DNA of 64,000 bases from Henckelia pumila (Eukaryota; Streptophyta; Magnoliopsida; Lamiales; Gesneriaceae), in assembly GCF_033568475.1 (NCBI RefSeq), contig NC_133123.1:17408622-17472621 (forward strand), read 5' to 3'. The first letter of the stretch is position 1. Each line of letters opens with the position of its first letter. Of the stretch, positions 12,521 through 24,700 are shown piece by piece. The position numbers and the translations under genes were made by a program. The notes below the pieces were generated by a model. It did not search any database. It saw nothing but the letters and a program-made list of their open reading frames with translations, and had not been told where the DNA came from.

Positions 12521-13050
12521 GTGTTGAACCATAAATTGGGCCTTATTGCTAGATTGAATGCCCGATATGATATAATTGGGCCTTCAAGCGAGATTGCATG
12601 CCCAATGACGTAAAATAACCCAAACAAAAATTCAAGGGAAGAGAAGTCCAACAAATTTGATCACAAGAAAACAAACATTTAATTTTGATGGTAGAAGATG
12701 CCTCAGAATATTATTAATAATGATAATAAATAAAAATTTAATAATTAAATTCAAACATAAAGATGATTGAAATACTTATCTCGTTCACGCGTTGTCGCTG
12801 ACGTGACTTTGGATATATAGCAAGATAATATCTTCTATACTTTGATCAAAGAACCGACTTGATGTGGCAAGCAAAAATCGATCTCAACCGTCCAGAATGT
12901 GCGTCAAGATGTTCTGAAATCATGATAAAAATTTCAAATAATTTCAACAGTTAGACTTTTCGGAATGATTTTTTCAAGAACACTACTCAAAAATTATGCG
13001 AGCAGATTGTACTGCAGCTCGGCGGTCCGAACCACCTTTTATAGAGCCCC
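12521..13050. other. Retand-like internal non-coding region
   Basis: No gene is supported. A short duplicated phrase, ATTGGGCCTT...GAT(A)TGAATGCCC, appears at about 12536 and 12577. The remainder is AT-rich spacer of the non-autonomous element. Confidence 0.5.
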
Positions 13051-13059
13051 AAAATTCAG

Positions 13060-13790
13060 ATCAAGATCTTCACAGTTCAAATACTTGATAACATGATATT
13101 AAATACGCATACGAAATTTGAACTCAATTCGACGGTTCAATTAATTCCTATGATTTTTTCAAGATTCTGATATGCAAGACCTATGAAAAACACACAGAAG
13201 CTGTGCGAGCGAGCAGCGTATGTTTGGCAGTCTAGATCGGATTGTACCAACCACCAATCATGATCTTTACCGTTCATATCCTTGTAAACATATTAATAAA
13301 TATGTCTGCAAAATTTGAACCCAATCCGACGGTTCAATTAATTCGTATGATTTTTTCAAGTTTCTGATGCGCAAGCCATGCGAAAATATATAGAAGCTGT
13401 GCGAGCGACCAGCGTATGTTTGGCGGTCTAGATCTGGTTGTACAAATAACCAATCACAATCTCCACTGTTCATATCCTTTCAAACATATTAATAAATATG
13501 TCTGAAAAATTTGAACCCGATCCGATGGTTCAATTAATTCTTATGATTTTTGCAAGTTTATGATGCGCAAGTCATGCAAAAATATATAGAAGCTGTGCAA
13601 GCGAGCAGCGTAGGTTTGGCGATCTAGATCTGGTTGTACAAATCACCAATCACGATCTTCACCATTCATATCCTTGAAAACATATTAATAAATATGTTTG
13701 CAAAATTTGAACCCGATCCGACGGTTCAATTAATTTAAATGATTTTCGCAAGTTTGTGATGTGCAAGCCATGCGAGAATCCGAAATTTAT
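13060..13790. repeat. 196-bp tandem array in the Retand-like element
   Basis: The phrase GACGGTTCAATTAATT recurs at 13131, 13328, 13524 (one base changed) and 13720, a period of 196-197 bp. Each unit also contains AAGCTGTGCGAGCGAGCAGCG-like words and GGTCTAGATCTGGTTGTAC-like words. About three and a half units are present, next to the primer site of the element. Confidence 0.85.
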
Positions 13791-13835
13791 TTCTTCTCTT
13801 GTACTCATCATCTTAACCATTTGTTTTCAAATTTC

Positions 13836-13850
13836 CACAGACGGCGCCAA
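13836..13850 (-). promoter_or_regulatory. Retand-like primer-binding site
   Basis: The minus strand reads ATTGGCGCCGTCTGTGG directly after the 5' LTR. TGGCGCC is the usual start of primer sites in Tat/Athila-type plant Ty3 elements. I did not assign the tRNA. Confidence 0.6.
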
Positions 13851-13851
13851 T

Positions 13852-14488
13852 TGATGATGTCGGAATTTTACCTCGGGTTCGGTCTGGTAGAATGGATCCT
13901 CCAAATCTTCGATGAAGCAGGTCGGGTTGGGTACCACCAAGTTCTGCACAGGCAATAACTAGGTCAAGGGGCGCCGAAAGTGATTTCGGCGTGACCCCTC
14001 CGATGCCTAAGTCAGTGTCTTGAAGGCAGAGGGTATGATTAATGCGAAAACTGAGAGATATATATGAGTGAGTGAATATAAAAGTGAGAGTGAATGTGTG
14101 ATGAATAATGAAATAGTGAGTAATGAATAATGAATAATCACAACCATAACAATACCTGTATTTATAGAGGAAAAATAGTAAGTTACCTAGTCGAATTATA
14201 AAATGTCCTGGACTAGGACTCTTCATCCATTGGTCCCTTTGCAAGCTTATCTCTATCTCGTGAATATTTGAAAATATCCAGGCTTATCTCATATATATCA
14301 GAGTCCTACTTGAACTCGAAAAGAATACTTGCGGCCCATTAGAAACAGCCTAGATCGGCCCATAATGACCAGCCCTGGTCAAAGTCCAACATAGTCCAAA
14401 CTGGGCTGGACCTTGACATGTTGGGCCATATCGGGTAGACCAATTATAAACGGGGCTCGGGTTGAAATATTTTCTCGGGGTAACAATA
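13852..14488 (-). repeat. Retand-like element, 5' LTR (right copy)
   Basis: This 637-bp LTR pairs with 1745-2369. It is followed directly by the CATTC duplication at 14489-14493 and then by the resumed Athila-like LTR. Confidence 0.85.
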
Positions 14489-14493
14489 CATTC

Positions 14494-14851
14494 TATTTGA
14501 TACTCGGGAGAGGAAAATAGTACAATCTATGTGTTCTTGGTTATTAATTGAAATGAACTCATGAAAATAGGTTAATTAGGAAGGAATATTGTCAAGACCA
14601 AGTGAAGTCAAAACCTCTAGACTATTTCTCTTTGATTGATAATATCTTAAGGATTGTGTGTGCGCGCGCTTTACAAGCTTCATTATTTATTTAATTTGTC
14701 AGCAAATCTCTAAAGTTTAATTTTATAAATAAAATTAAGACTATTTTAATTACAAGTATTGAATATTTTCAATTTACTCCTTGTGAGAACGATACTTGAT
14801 TCATCACTTTATTAAAACTTGACAATCGTACACTTGCGAGTATTTTTCACA
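14494..14851 (+). mobile_element. Athila-like 5' LTR, right part
   Basis: The LTR resumes after the nested element and ends at TTTTTCACA. It is followed nine bases later by the primer site. An R/U5-like AT-rich stretch precedes the end. The joined LTR would be roughly 1.4 kb if it starts near 650. Confidence 0.6.
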
Positions 14852-14860
14852 ATAAGTTTT

Positions 14861-14878
14861 TGGCGCCGTTATCGAGGA
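14861..14878 (+). promoter_or_regulatory. Athila-like primer-binding site
   Basis: TGGCGCCGTTATCGAGGA resembles the tRNA-Asp-type primer site of Athila and Tat elements, with a few mismatches. Confidence 0.75.
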
Positions 14879-14991
14879 GTAATTTTTTATTTTGTTTAGT
14901 CTTGTTACCAATTAGTATAAGTTTTAATTTAGAGATTTTATTTATTTTATTTAAGTTACTAATTGATTTCTGTTATTCTTGAATGCAGTTT

Positions 14992-17029
14992 ATGCGAAGA
15001 TCTCAAAGTGCGAATTCACTAATTTTTGATCCGAAGATCGAGCGAATTGCACGTGCTTTGAGAAGAGAGAGAAGAGAAGAATTAAGAAACATGGCTGAAT
15101 AAGAAGTACAACAACATCCCGTGGTGCCAATTAGAGATCACTTTCGGCCGACGATCCAGGCTCACTATTCTTGAATCGCTCGAGGGACCATTAACGCCAA
15201 CAATTTTGAACTGAAGTCGGCGTTGATCAACTTGGTTCAACAGAACCAATTTAATGGGAGTGCAACTGCTGATCCTCATCTACACCTACGGACTTTCTTG
15301 GAGATAACCGAGACGGTAAAAATTAATGGTGTGTCTGAGGATATTATACGTTTACGCTTGTTTCCTTTTTCTCTCAGGGATCAGGCGCGGAGCTGGCTCC
15401 AATCACTGCCACTAGGAAGCATCACCACTTGGGAAGAGATGGAAGTCAAGTTCCTGGCGAAATATTTTTCACCTGCCAAGTCCACCCAATTGAAGATAGA
15501 AATAAGCACTTTCAGGCAGATGTATTCTGAACAGCTCTACGAAACGTGGGAAAGGTACAAAAATTTACTTAGACGTTGTCCTAACCACAATTTTGCAGAT
15601 TGGGATCAAATCGAGTTGTTCTATAATGGGTTGAATGCTCCCACAAGAATGTATGTGGACTCTGCTTTTGGAGGTACCATATTTGCTAAAGACCCTGTAC
15701 AGGCATATGATATGTTGGAAAATGATGATCAACAGTTTTCAATTGTCATCTGAGCGTATGAGAGTCAAGATGCTTGTTGGAGTGTATGCAGTGGATACTC
15801 TCACATCTATTACTGCCCAATTATCTGCACTAACTACACAAGTGGCCGCGTTGAATAAATTGAATGTTGCAGAATCAACAGGTGTGTCTGGTGCTATGGA
15901 CAAATCTCATCATCCTGAACAAGTGCATTACATGAATCAAAGAAGTTATGGAGGCTACAGAGGTAATCATATTCCAAATACTTGTCACCCAGGTTTGAAG
16001 AATTGTGAAAATTTTTCTTATGCTAACAATAATAATGTGTTGAATCCTCCGGGGTTCATTACAAATAAGGGTGAGGATAAGCCTTCTTTTGAAGATGTTG
16101 TTAGTACCTTTGTGCAAGAATCTGGTAACAGGATGGCAAGGACTGAAAATCGTCTTGACAACTTGGAAACTCATGTGGCCAATATGGGCGCTGTGCTGCA
16201 ATCTATGGAAACTAGTATTGGGCAGCTGACGAATGCTTTGAAAGATAATAACCGCGATCAGTTCCCAAGAAATACTGAGGTGAATCCCATAAAACACTGC
16301 AAAGCCATAGAGTTGAGGAGTGGAAAAGAAGTTGGAGTCCAAGAACCTGCAGCTAAAGTAGAGAAGGAGAAGGTGGTTGATGAGAACACTGTTGAGAAAA
16401 AGAGTGAACTTGAAGAGAAACCGATGTATAAACCACCACTTTTATATCCACAGAGCTTCAAGAAGAAGGCCTTGGATGAGCAATTCTCCAAGTTCGTGGA
16501 GATTTTCAAGAAAATTCATATCAACATCCCCTTTGTTGATGCTTTGGAGCAAATGCCTAACTATGCAAAGTTCATCAAGGAGGTGATGTCCAAGAAAAAG
16601 AGGCTGCTAGAGAACGAGGTGGTGAATCTAACTGAAGAGTGCAGTGCGGTGCTTCAAAAGAAAATGCCACAAAATTTGAAAGATCCAGTGAGTTTTACTA
16701 TTCCTTGTTCTATTCGTGGTTCTCATTTTACTACTGCACTATGTGATTTAGGGGCCAATATTAATTTAATGTCATTTTCTATTTACAGGGTCTTGGAGTT
16801 GGGAGAGATGAAATCAACCAAGATCTCATTGCAGTTGGCGGATATGAGCATTACATATCCACTGGGTATTGTTGAAGATGTTCTAGTCAAAGTGGACAAA
16901 TTTATACTTTCGGCGGATTTTGTGATCTTAGACATAGAAGCGTTTCATGGTGTTCCACTGATTTTTGGAAGACCGTTTTTTGCTACTACTAATGCCAAAA
17001 TAGATGTCCAGAATGGCGAATTGCCGATG
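14992..17029 (+). pseudogene. Athila-like Ty3 gag and protease, disrupted and interrupted
   Basis: The frame opens at ATG 14992 (MRRSQSANSL). It has TAA at about 15101 and another stop near 15172, then is open to 15753. It contains the Retrotrans_gag core, with RLRLFPFSLRDQARSWLQSL and ITTWEEMEVKFLAKYFSPAK at about 15345-15480. A one-base frameshift near 15750 moves it to the frame that is open to 17041. The second part carries a coiled, lysine/glutamate-rich linker and a protease-like stretch with CDLGANINLM near 16740. These words are typical of the Athila branch of non-chromovirus Ty3 elements. The protease is split by the Sirevirus insertion at 17030 and continues at 29105. Confidence 0.85.
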
Positions 17030-17034
17030 GGTGT
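17030..17034. repeat. Target site duplication of the Sirevirus (GGTGT), left copy
   Basis: GGTGT is found here and at 29105-29109, immediately outside the two LTRs. Joining across it restores the open reading phase of the Athila-like protein. Confidence 0.85.
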
Positions 17035-18683
17035 TGTTACGCCTTAAACGCATACAAATATCGTGTAATGAGATTAATGTTTTTAATGCATTAAAAAATC
17101 TCAAATTAATATGTTTTGATGATTACAAAACTCGATTAATCGTTACTAACGGTTTAAAGTGAGAAATTTGCAGATAATAATATTTTTGAGTATGAACAAT
17201 ATTGAAAGTAAGAACCGATAATCAAAAATTGGAAATAAAAAATTTAAGGGTTTGAATTTGCCCAGGTTCGGACGGTCCGAAGAGGGTTCGGACGACACGA
17301 AGAATTATTCAGAATTTATATAAAGATCAGAGGACAAGCTCGGATGCAACGAAGACAACTTCGGACGATCCGAAGTCAGTTCGGTCGGTCCGAAGAATTT
17401 CCTGGAATTTAATATTGTTCGGAAGCACTCTCGGAGGCCACGAAATGCTCACTTCGGACGACCCGAAGTCATGTTCGGAGGACCCGAACTACTTTACGAC
17501 CACTGAAGATTTTGTCGGAAGATATTTACCGGAATGAATTTAAGGGAAAATTGCATATATCACCCCTGTGAAATCCCGAGTTTGCTAATAACTCCCTATG
17601 AAATTTTTTTAAGCTAATAACCCCCTGTGATTCAAAATTTGTAGCATACACACCCTTTTCAGTTAAAAATTGACAAAAATACCCTTACTTGAATAAATAA
17701 TTAAATTAATTTTGTTTTATAATTCTATATTTAATTGAGTAAAATAATCAAATTTTATTTAAATAACTATGAAAGTTATATATAATTATTTTATCATAAT
17801 ATTTGTCATACACGAATATTTTAATATTAAATTATATTATAACATTAAGGGCATTTTAGTCATTTTTTAGCCAGAAGGGGGTGTATGCTACAGATTTAGA
17901 ATCATAAGGGGCTTCTAGCTCAAAAAAATTTCATTGGGGGTTATCAGCAAACACGCGATTTCACATGGGTGATATATGCAATTTTTCTATGAATTTAATG
18001 CAGCAGTTCGGACGACCCGAAATTAGTTCGGACCCCCCAAACAGTTCACCAGCCGCAGAAATTTGAACTTGAATCAGACAACGTTCGGACGATCCAAAGT
18101 ACAGTTCGGAGGCTCCGAACCAGCCCGGATTGGCAACTATAAATACATGTCATTTGGAGTCATTTCAAATCATCCAATTCACTCTCATCTCCTGCAAGCA
18201 TCTCCTCTCATTCAAAGTGTTCTATAAAATATTTATTCGATATATTCGCTCAAAAATCGAGAGTTGTTTGTAAAAATCATTTGTGAGTTGGTTGTGCGAT
18301 CTTTGTAAACACTTGAGTGTGAAGCCAAGTGTGTTGTTGTGTTGAGGCTATCCTTGGAGCCCTTAAGGCCAAGTGTTTGTGTTGTATCGGCGCGATGATT
18401 GTGTTGAGTTGTAAGGCTATCCTTGGAGCCATCAAGGCCAAGACGTTCGAAGTGCTAGTGGATCCTTGGTTAATCAATCTTAACCAAGAAGGAGAGACGT
18501 AGACGATTTATTTTCGAACTTTCATAAACATCTCTTATCCCTTTTACTGCTTTATTTACATTACACATTTATTTACCGCATTTATTATTGATTGCTTTAA
18601 GTCTTCCGCTTGCGTACTTGCATAATCTTTTTAAATTACTAAAGTTGCCAATATAACCTAAATCCCTCCATTAGGTTCTAACA
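17035..18683 (+). repeat. Sirevirus 5' LTR (contains a MITE)
   Basis: It pairs with 27919-29104. The 463-bp length difference is explained mostly by the MITE at 17543-17988 with its duplicated 9 bases. TATA-like CTATAAATACATG lies at about 18138 and also in the other LTR at about 28566, followed by a likely transcribed leader. Confidence 0.9.
17543..17988. mobile_element. Mutator-type MITE with 9-bp target duplication
   Basis: The 446-bp element has long terminal inverted repeats. The left end AGGGAAAATTGCATATATCA matches the reverse complement of the right end, with two differences. The inverted similarity extends about 100 bp, including the AACCCCCTGTGA / TCATAAGGGG pair. ATGAATTTA is duplicated at 17534-17542 and 17989-17997 and occurs once at the empty site in the other LTR near 28418. 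A 9-bp duplication points to the Mutator superfamily. It has no coding capacity. Confidence 0.9.
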
Positions 18684-18685
18684 AG

Positions 18686-18698
18686 TGTTATCAGAGCC
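18686..18698 (+). promoter_or_regulatory. Sirevirus primer-binding site
   Basis: TGTTATCAGAGCC follows the LTR by two bases. It equals the initiator tRNA-Met complement TGGTATCAGAGCC except for the third base. Confidence 0.8.
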
Positions 18699-18730
18699 AC
18701 CTTTTTACAAAATATTTTCAAAAAGGCTCT

Positions 18731-21700
18731 ATGGCAAATCTAGCGAGCAATTATACTCAAGGAAAATCAACCAATCGCCCTCCTCTTTTCAACGGCATAA
18801 ACTACGGCTATTGGAAAAATCGAATGTCCCTATATATCAAATCCGTAGATTATGACATTTGGAAAGTGACGGTGAAAGGTCCCTATATACCTATGAAAGA
18901 GGTTGAAGGGGTTAACATTCCAAAGGAAATGGATGACTTTTCAAAAGAGGATATGAAATTAATATCTCAAAATGCTAAAGCTATGAATATTTTGCATTGT
19001 TCTCTAGATATAAACGAGTACAACCGGATCTCAATGTGCTCATCCGCAAAAGATGTGAGGACCTCGATTATAATCATCTAATCTTGAATAGTAAAATAAT
19101 CATTCATAAATAAATGAGCCAAGGCAATCAACAATTTTTTTTATTTTATCAAGAACAGTGTCTCGCTCGAACAAGAAAATATCATTTAAAACTCGGCCTT
19201 AGACATATATCAATTCTAAAAATAATCTAGGTTTAAAATACACGCAATACAATAAATTCGATAATAAAAGCATGCTTCAAAAATTAACCGAGTTCTAAAA
19301 GTTATTCGACTCCTAAATCGACGCCTCACACCTATCATTCGATCCCGAGCTAACCATGCCGACTCTGACCAGCTCTTGCCCCACCTGTTGTCAAGTATAC
19401 ATACAAAACAAGACAACAGCCGAATAACTCCGATGAGAATAAAATCCCAGTAAAAGCGACGTAACATGTAATATCAAGTAAGTATATTAAAATCATAATA
19501 TACATTCATATTCTTCAATGAAAATGCAAATGAAATGCATGTGTTTAAAAATCGGGTTTATCAAATCAGATAATCAAGGGAATATTGGACAATCGGTTGG
19601 GATCCCGAGGTCAATATCATGCAACTAAACCCACCTACGCTCCCGCTCGGGGTGGTGCTACGCATCTCAAACCTCTAGACTTTGGCGCAACTATAGGAGT
19701 ATGCTGACACTGGGGGAACTCAACATCCCAGGCCACTCGATATAGCTCCCAAACGTCTAATTCGAATCTAGGCAACTCAGCCCTCTAAAAATTAAGAAAT
19801 TTGGCTCAAGATGAATGCATATGAGTCAAATGCAATTTAATCGAATCGAAAATAATAAATCTGTGTATTCAGACATCAATGTATCAAGATGTCAACACAT
19901 TCAACTCGTATATTCAAATTCATGAATATAATATCAAAAATCATTGAAGTAATTCAAATAAGCATTCTCATTCTTTTCAAATCGAATATATAAATCACTT
20001 ACTTCAAACAATTTCATATAGAAAAACTCATGTCTTTCAAGTAATATCTAAAATCAATTAAATCATTCAAATTCTCATTCAATATCAAATAATCAAATAA
20101 ACATGCAAGTATGTGTTTTTAATCGAGAACTCGAGAATCTCAAACTCGCTCGAGTATTCATTCCCTTCGAAAATCAACATCAGCTCATACCTCAATTTTC
20201 CAAGTATGGAAAAGTTCAAACCCCTAGTCTGTTGATCTCTACATTTAAATGTCCTAGACTGGCTTCGAATCTGCGGAAAATCACATAATATACAAAAGTC
20301 AACATCGGTCAACTCTGGTCAAACTTTGACCGATAAATTTGCAAACTTTATCGCATTCTCACCGCTTCACCGTTTCGAATATCTACTCAAAACTTGGATA
20401 TTTGGATCTATCACGTCGAGAAGATCAAAATTGGTTAACTCGTCGGAGGTCGCGGGAAAATCGGAGAAGACGGTGGCGACGCGGCGGCGGCGATCCAAAC
20501 GTGCTCCAAAATATATGAAATTTTCCAGATATGTAGAGCTCGACGAAAATATTCCAACCATCTAAGCCACGCCCTGAACAGAGGTCCGACGCGCCGGCGA
20601 TCGGAGAAAAACCAGGCGGCGGCGATAAACTTTCCGGGCTTTGATCTACGCCGTTTCTGCACCAAAATGCTCCTATGAGCTAAGGAAATGCTCCCCACAA
20701 CTCAAAGAATCGAATACTAGCTTTAGAACCAACAAAAACGAGCTAAAATCGTGAAAATCTCGGCGAAGAAGATGATGAATAGTACCTTCGCAAAATTTGT
20801 CTGTTCATTGCCAATTTCTTGGCGATCCAACCATTGGATTTTTGATTTCTTAATACCAATAGATTTGTCTTGATCTTGGCTACAATTTGACCGTTCGGAT
20901 CTTTGATCGGAGCTCCGATGAATGGCCGGAAAAATAAAAAACGTGGACTGCTACAATACCGGTCGGGAATTTTGAAAAATTAGGGAAAAATCTTAACTCT
21001 TTATTTTCTTTTCTGATGCTTCAAAGCATGTTTTCTATTTATAGTAACCTGATATTTTCGGGTCTCGGACTAATTTATTTGATACTCAAATGGTAAAATT
21101 TAGTCCTAAATCAGATATTTTCCGGTACACACAATCCACGTCTATTAATACCATTTCTGAAATTATTGACTTTTACCAATCAATTGGACTTATAATTTTT
21201 TTTCCAAATTAATTACTAAGTCCAACTTAGGCTCTTACCAGTCAACTCGGTCAAATATTCTTCCAAATTAATTTATCTGGCATAAATAATTATTTTTATT
21301 TCAATATCTCAATAATTATTCCAAAATGCCAAATATTCCAGATCTCTAAAAATAATCAAACTCATTGATTAATTAACACGTGTATTTTGTAAATACACTC
21401 TATAACCTCATTAGAATAATTATTTCATCAACTCAATAATTATTTCAATTGCTACTTAATTTGGTAATTAATTTTTGGGGCGTTACAAAAGAGATTTGGG
21501 ACAAATTGGAGATATGCCACGAGGGAACCAATCAAGTCAAAGAAACAAAGATTGATCTACTAAAACTCAAATATGAGACCTTCGATATGGAATCCAATGA
21601 AGACGTAGATACAATGTTCCGAAGGCTTTCTCAAATCATCAATGAGCTAGCCCAACTTGGAGAATAATATTCAACCAATCAAGTGTGGAGGAGAGCTCTA

Positions 21701-24700
21701 CGCGCCCTACCCAAGGAGTGGGATTCCAAGAAAACGGCCATCATTGAATCCAACAAAGGCGACACCGCATCCTATGATCTTGATCAACTTCATGGGACCC
21801 TTAAAATCTATGAGTTAGAATTATCTACAAGGAAAGAATCAAAGAGATATGATGAAAAAAGACCAAGGCAAAGGGGATTGCCTTATCCACCCAAGTCGAA
21901 GAAGAAGATAATGATGATATGGCACTCTTCGCAAAAAAGTGCAAAAGATTTATGCGAAGAAACAAATTCAAGAAGAAGACGGACAAGGAAGTAGCATTCT
22001 ACAACTGTCAACAACAAGGCCACTATGCAAATGAGTGCCCTCTCAAGAAGAAATTTGACAAAGGCAAGAAGAAAGCTCTAATAGCGACTTGGAGCAACAG
22101 CGATGATGACGAGGAGGAAGCTAATATCTGCTTCATGGCTAAGAGTGATGACATCGTTTCTGACGACGATGACAAGGTGCCATCCTATGATGAATTATTG
22201 CATGCATATAAACATATGTTTGATATGGCTAAAACTCTTAGAAAGGAAAATAGAAACCTCAAAAATAAATTAGAATCTAAGGAGCATGAAAACCTAAGAT
22301 TAAAGGATGATATAGCTCACTTAGAAAAATCATTTGATAAATTCAATGTTAGTACTAATAAATTGAATAATTGACTAAGCATGCAGAAATGTAGTTTTGA
22401 TAAAGGTGGAATAGGGTATGGTAGGAAATCTATAGACTTTGCTAGCCTTATTGCTAAAGCAAAAATGAGATCACCCCCTACATGCTCTTACTGCTGTAAA
22501 ATAGGTCATGCTAGAAATAAATGTAGATATTTGAAATATCAATATGATCAAAAGAGCTATATGAAATGGAGGCCTAAGAGTACTTAAAAACTCATCAGTC
22601 GGCATTATGAGATCATGATCTAAGGGAGTTCATCATAGACCGATTTAAACTGCCTTGACTTGCGACTGGTCTTCCTGATGAACGCTGCTCTGTCCAAGGA
22701 AATAGGTTTTTAAAGAGGTCATAGCCCTACCTACTACTGGGAGCACTCTTGGAAAGTGGTGATGGTGTAGCTATGAGAGACTGAACTCTTAGAAGTCCTT
22801 TTTGTATCTCTCGTTTCTAACTCTGTGGACCCAAAAAAACTAAAGGGTACCAAAATCAATTCTTGCAGGGAAATAGGAAAACTGTTCTCCCTAGCATATG
22901 GTATCTAGACAGTGGATATTCTAGATATATGACGGGAAACAAAGAGCTACTCCAATCGGTCAAAACAAAGGAGAAAGAAACTGTTACCTTTGGAGACAAC
23001 AGCAAATGAGTAATCGAAGGAATCGGCTCAATAGATATTTTTAAATCCTGCTTGATTGATGATGTACTCCTAGCGAAAGGACTTAAGCATAATCTACTAT
23101 GCATAAGTCAATTGTGCGATAGAGGTTATGAAGTCAAATTCACTCTCCAACACTGCACTATATCACTCACGACTGACAAATCCATAAATTTCAAAGGATA
23201 TAGAAGTGAAAATGTTTACAAGGTTTCTTTAAATAATTTATCTTTGACAAATATTAAAAGTCTTGTATCCTTGAATGTTGATGACAACATTCTTTGACAT
23301 AGACGATTAGGTCATGTTGGTCCTAGTACCATAAAAAAGCTTTTTAAACTTGATTTAGTTGTCGGTATGCCAAAACTCAATTTAAAATTAGATTATGTTT
23401 GTGATGCGTGTTAGCTTGGCAAACACACAAAGGAATCTTTTAAAAGCAAAAATTTTGTATCTACTTCTATGCCCCTTGAAATTCTCCACCTAGATCTATG
23501 TGGTCCCTCGAGAAACGCTAGCCTAGGAGGTAAGCTTTATGCATTTGTCATTGTGGATGATTTCTCACGTTTCACGTGGACATTGTTTTTAGCCCACAAA
23601 AATGATGTCTTTGATTATTTTAAAACTTTTGTCAAACGTATTGAGAATGACAAAAATTTTTCAATAAATCAGATCCGTAGTGACCACGGAACTGAATTTC
23701 AAAATGAGAGTCTTTCAAATTTTTGTGAAGAGAAAGGCATCGGTCACAATTTTTCTTGTCTTAGGACTCCTCAACAAAACGGGGTCCTTGAGAGGAAAAA
23801 TAGGACACTTGTGGAGATTTCGAGGACCATGATATGTGAGCATTCTCTACCAAAATATTTTTGGGCTGAAGCAATGAACACTGCCTCTTACATCATTAAT
23901 CGTGTATCAATAAGGCTCATTCTCAAGAAAACTCCATATGAATTATGGAGATGGAGAAATCCTAACATTTCATACTTTCGAGCTTTCGGTTCAAAATGCT
24001 ACATCCATAATAATGGTAAGGATAATCTCGGTAAGTTTGATGCCAAGTCTGACAAAGGCATATTTCTCGAATATTCTATCTCAAGTAAGACTTTTAGAGT
24101 ATTTAATAAACATACTTTACTTGTTAAAGAATATATGCATGTTGTATTTGATGAATCTATGTCTGTATTTTCTCGTACTACTAATGATGATATAGAATTA
24201 CTCGAAGAAGAGATGGCTTCCTCAACCCTAAATGATATAGATGTTTCTGTTGAGTAAACACCACTTCCGAAGGATTGGACGCTTCACAAAGATCATCCTA
24301 TGGATCTTATCATTGGTAGTCCTTCGAAGGGAGTAACCACTCGATCTTCTCTTAATAATATTTGCAATCATCTTGCTTTTGTTTCGCATGTTGAACCTAA
24401 GTGTATTGATGATTCTTGGATAATTGCTATGCAAGATGAATTAAATGAATTCAAGCGCAATGATGTTTGGTGTCTTGTTCCTAGGCCGCATGAATGATCT
24501 ATTATTGGTACTAAATGGGTGTTTAGGAATAAACTTGATGAGCATGGTACTATCACTAGAAATAAAGCTAGGCTTGTAGCGAAAGGATATAGTCAAGAAG
24601 AAGTCATTGATTATGATGAGACATATGCTCTTGTTGCCCGACTTTAATCTATTTGCATGTTGCTTGTTTTTGCTTGCTCTAGAAATTTCAAGTTATTTCA

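Larger units (their letters stand above)
1745..14488 (-). mobile_element. Non-autonomous Retand/Tat-like LTR retrotransposon, split by a Copia element
   Basis: Two direct repeats of 625 and 637 bp (1745-2369 and 13852-14488) flank it, with about 16 differences by eye (~2.5%), and a CATTC target duplication lies outside. Read on the minus strand, the LTR runs from TATTGTTACC to CATCATCA. The primer-binding-like TGGCGCCGTCTGTGG lies inside the right LTR at 13836-13850, and a purine-rich GTTAGGGAGGTAC tract lies inside the left LTR, so it is transcribed leftwards. Without the nested Copia the internal region is only about 2.1 kb and has no gag or pol, but it holds two different tandem arrays. 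A related LTR with the same ends is at 41240-41913. Tandem arrays near the 3' LTR are known from Retand elements; that family name is my inference. Confidence 0.8.
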
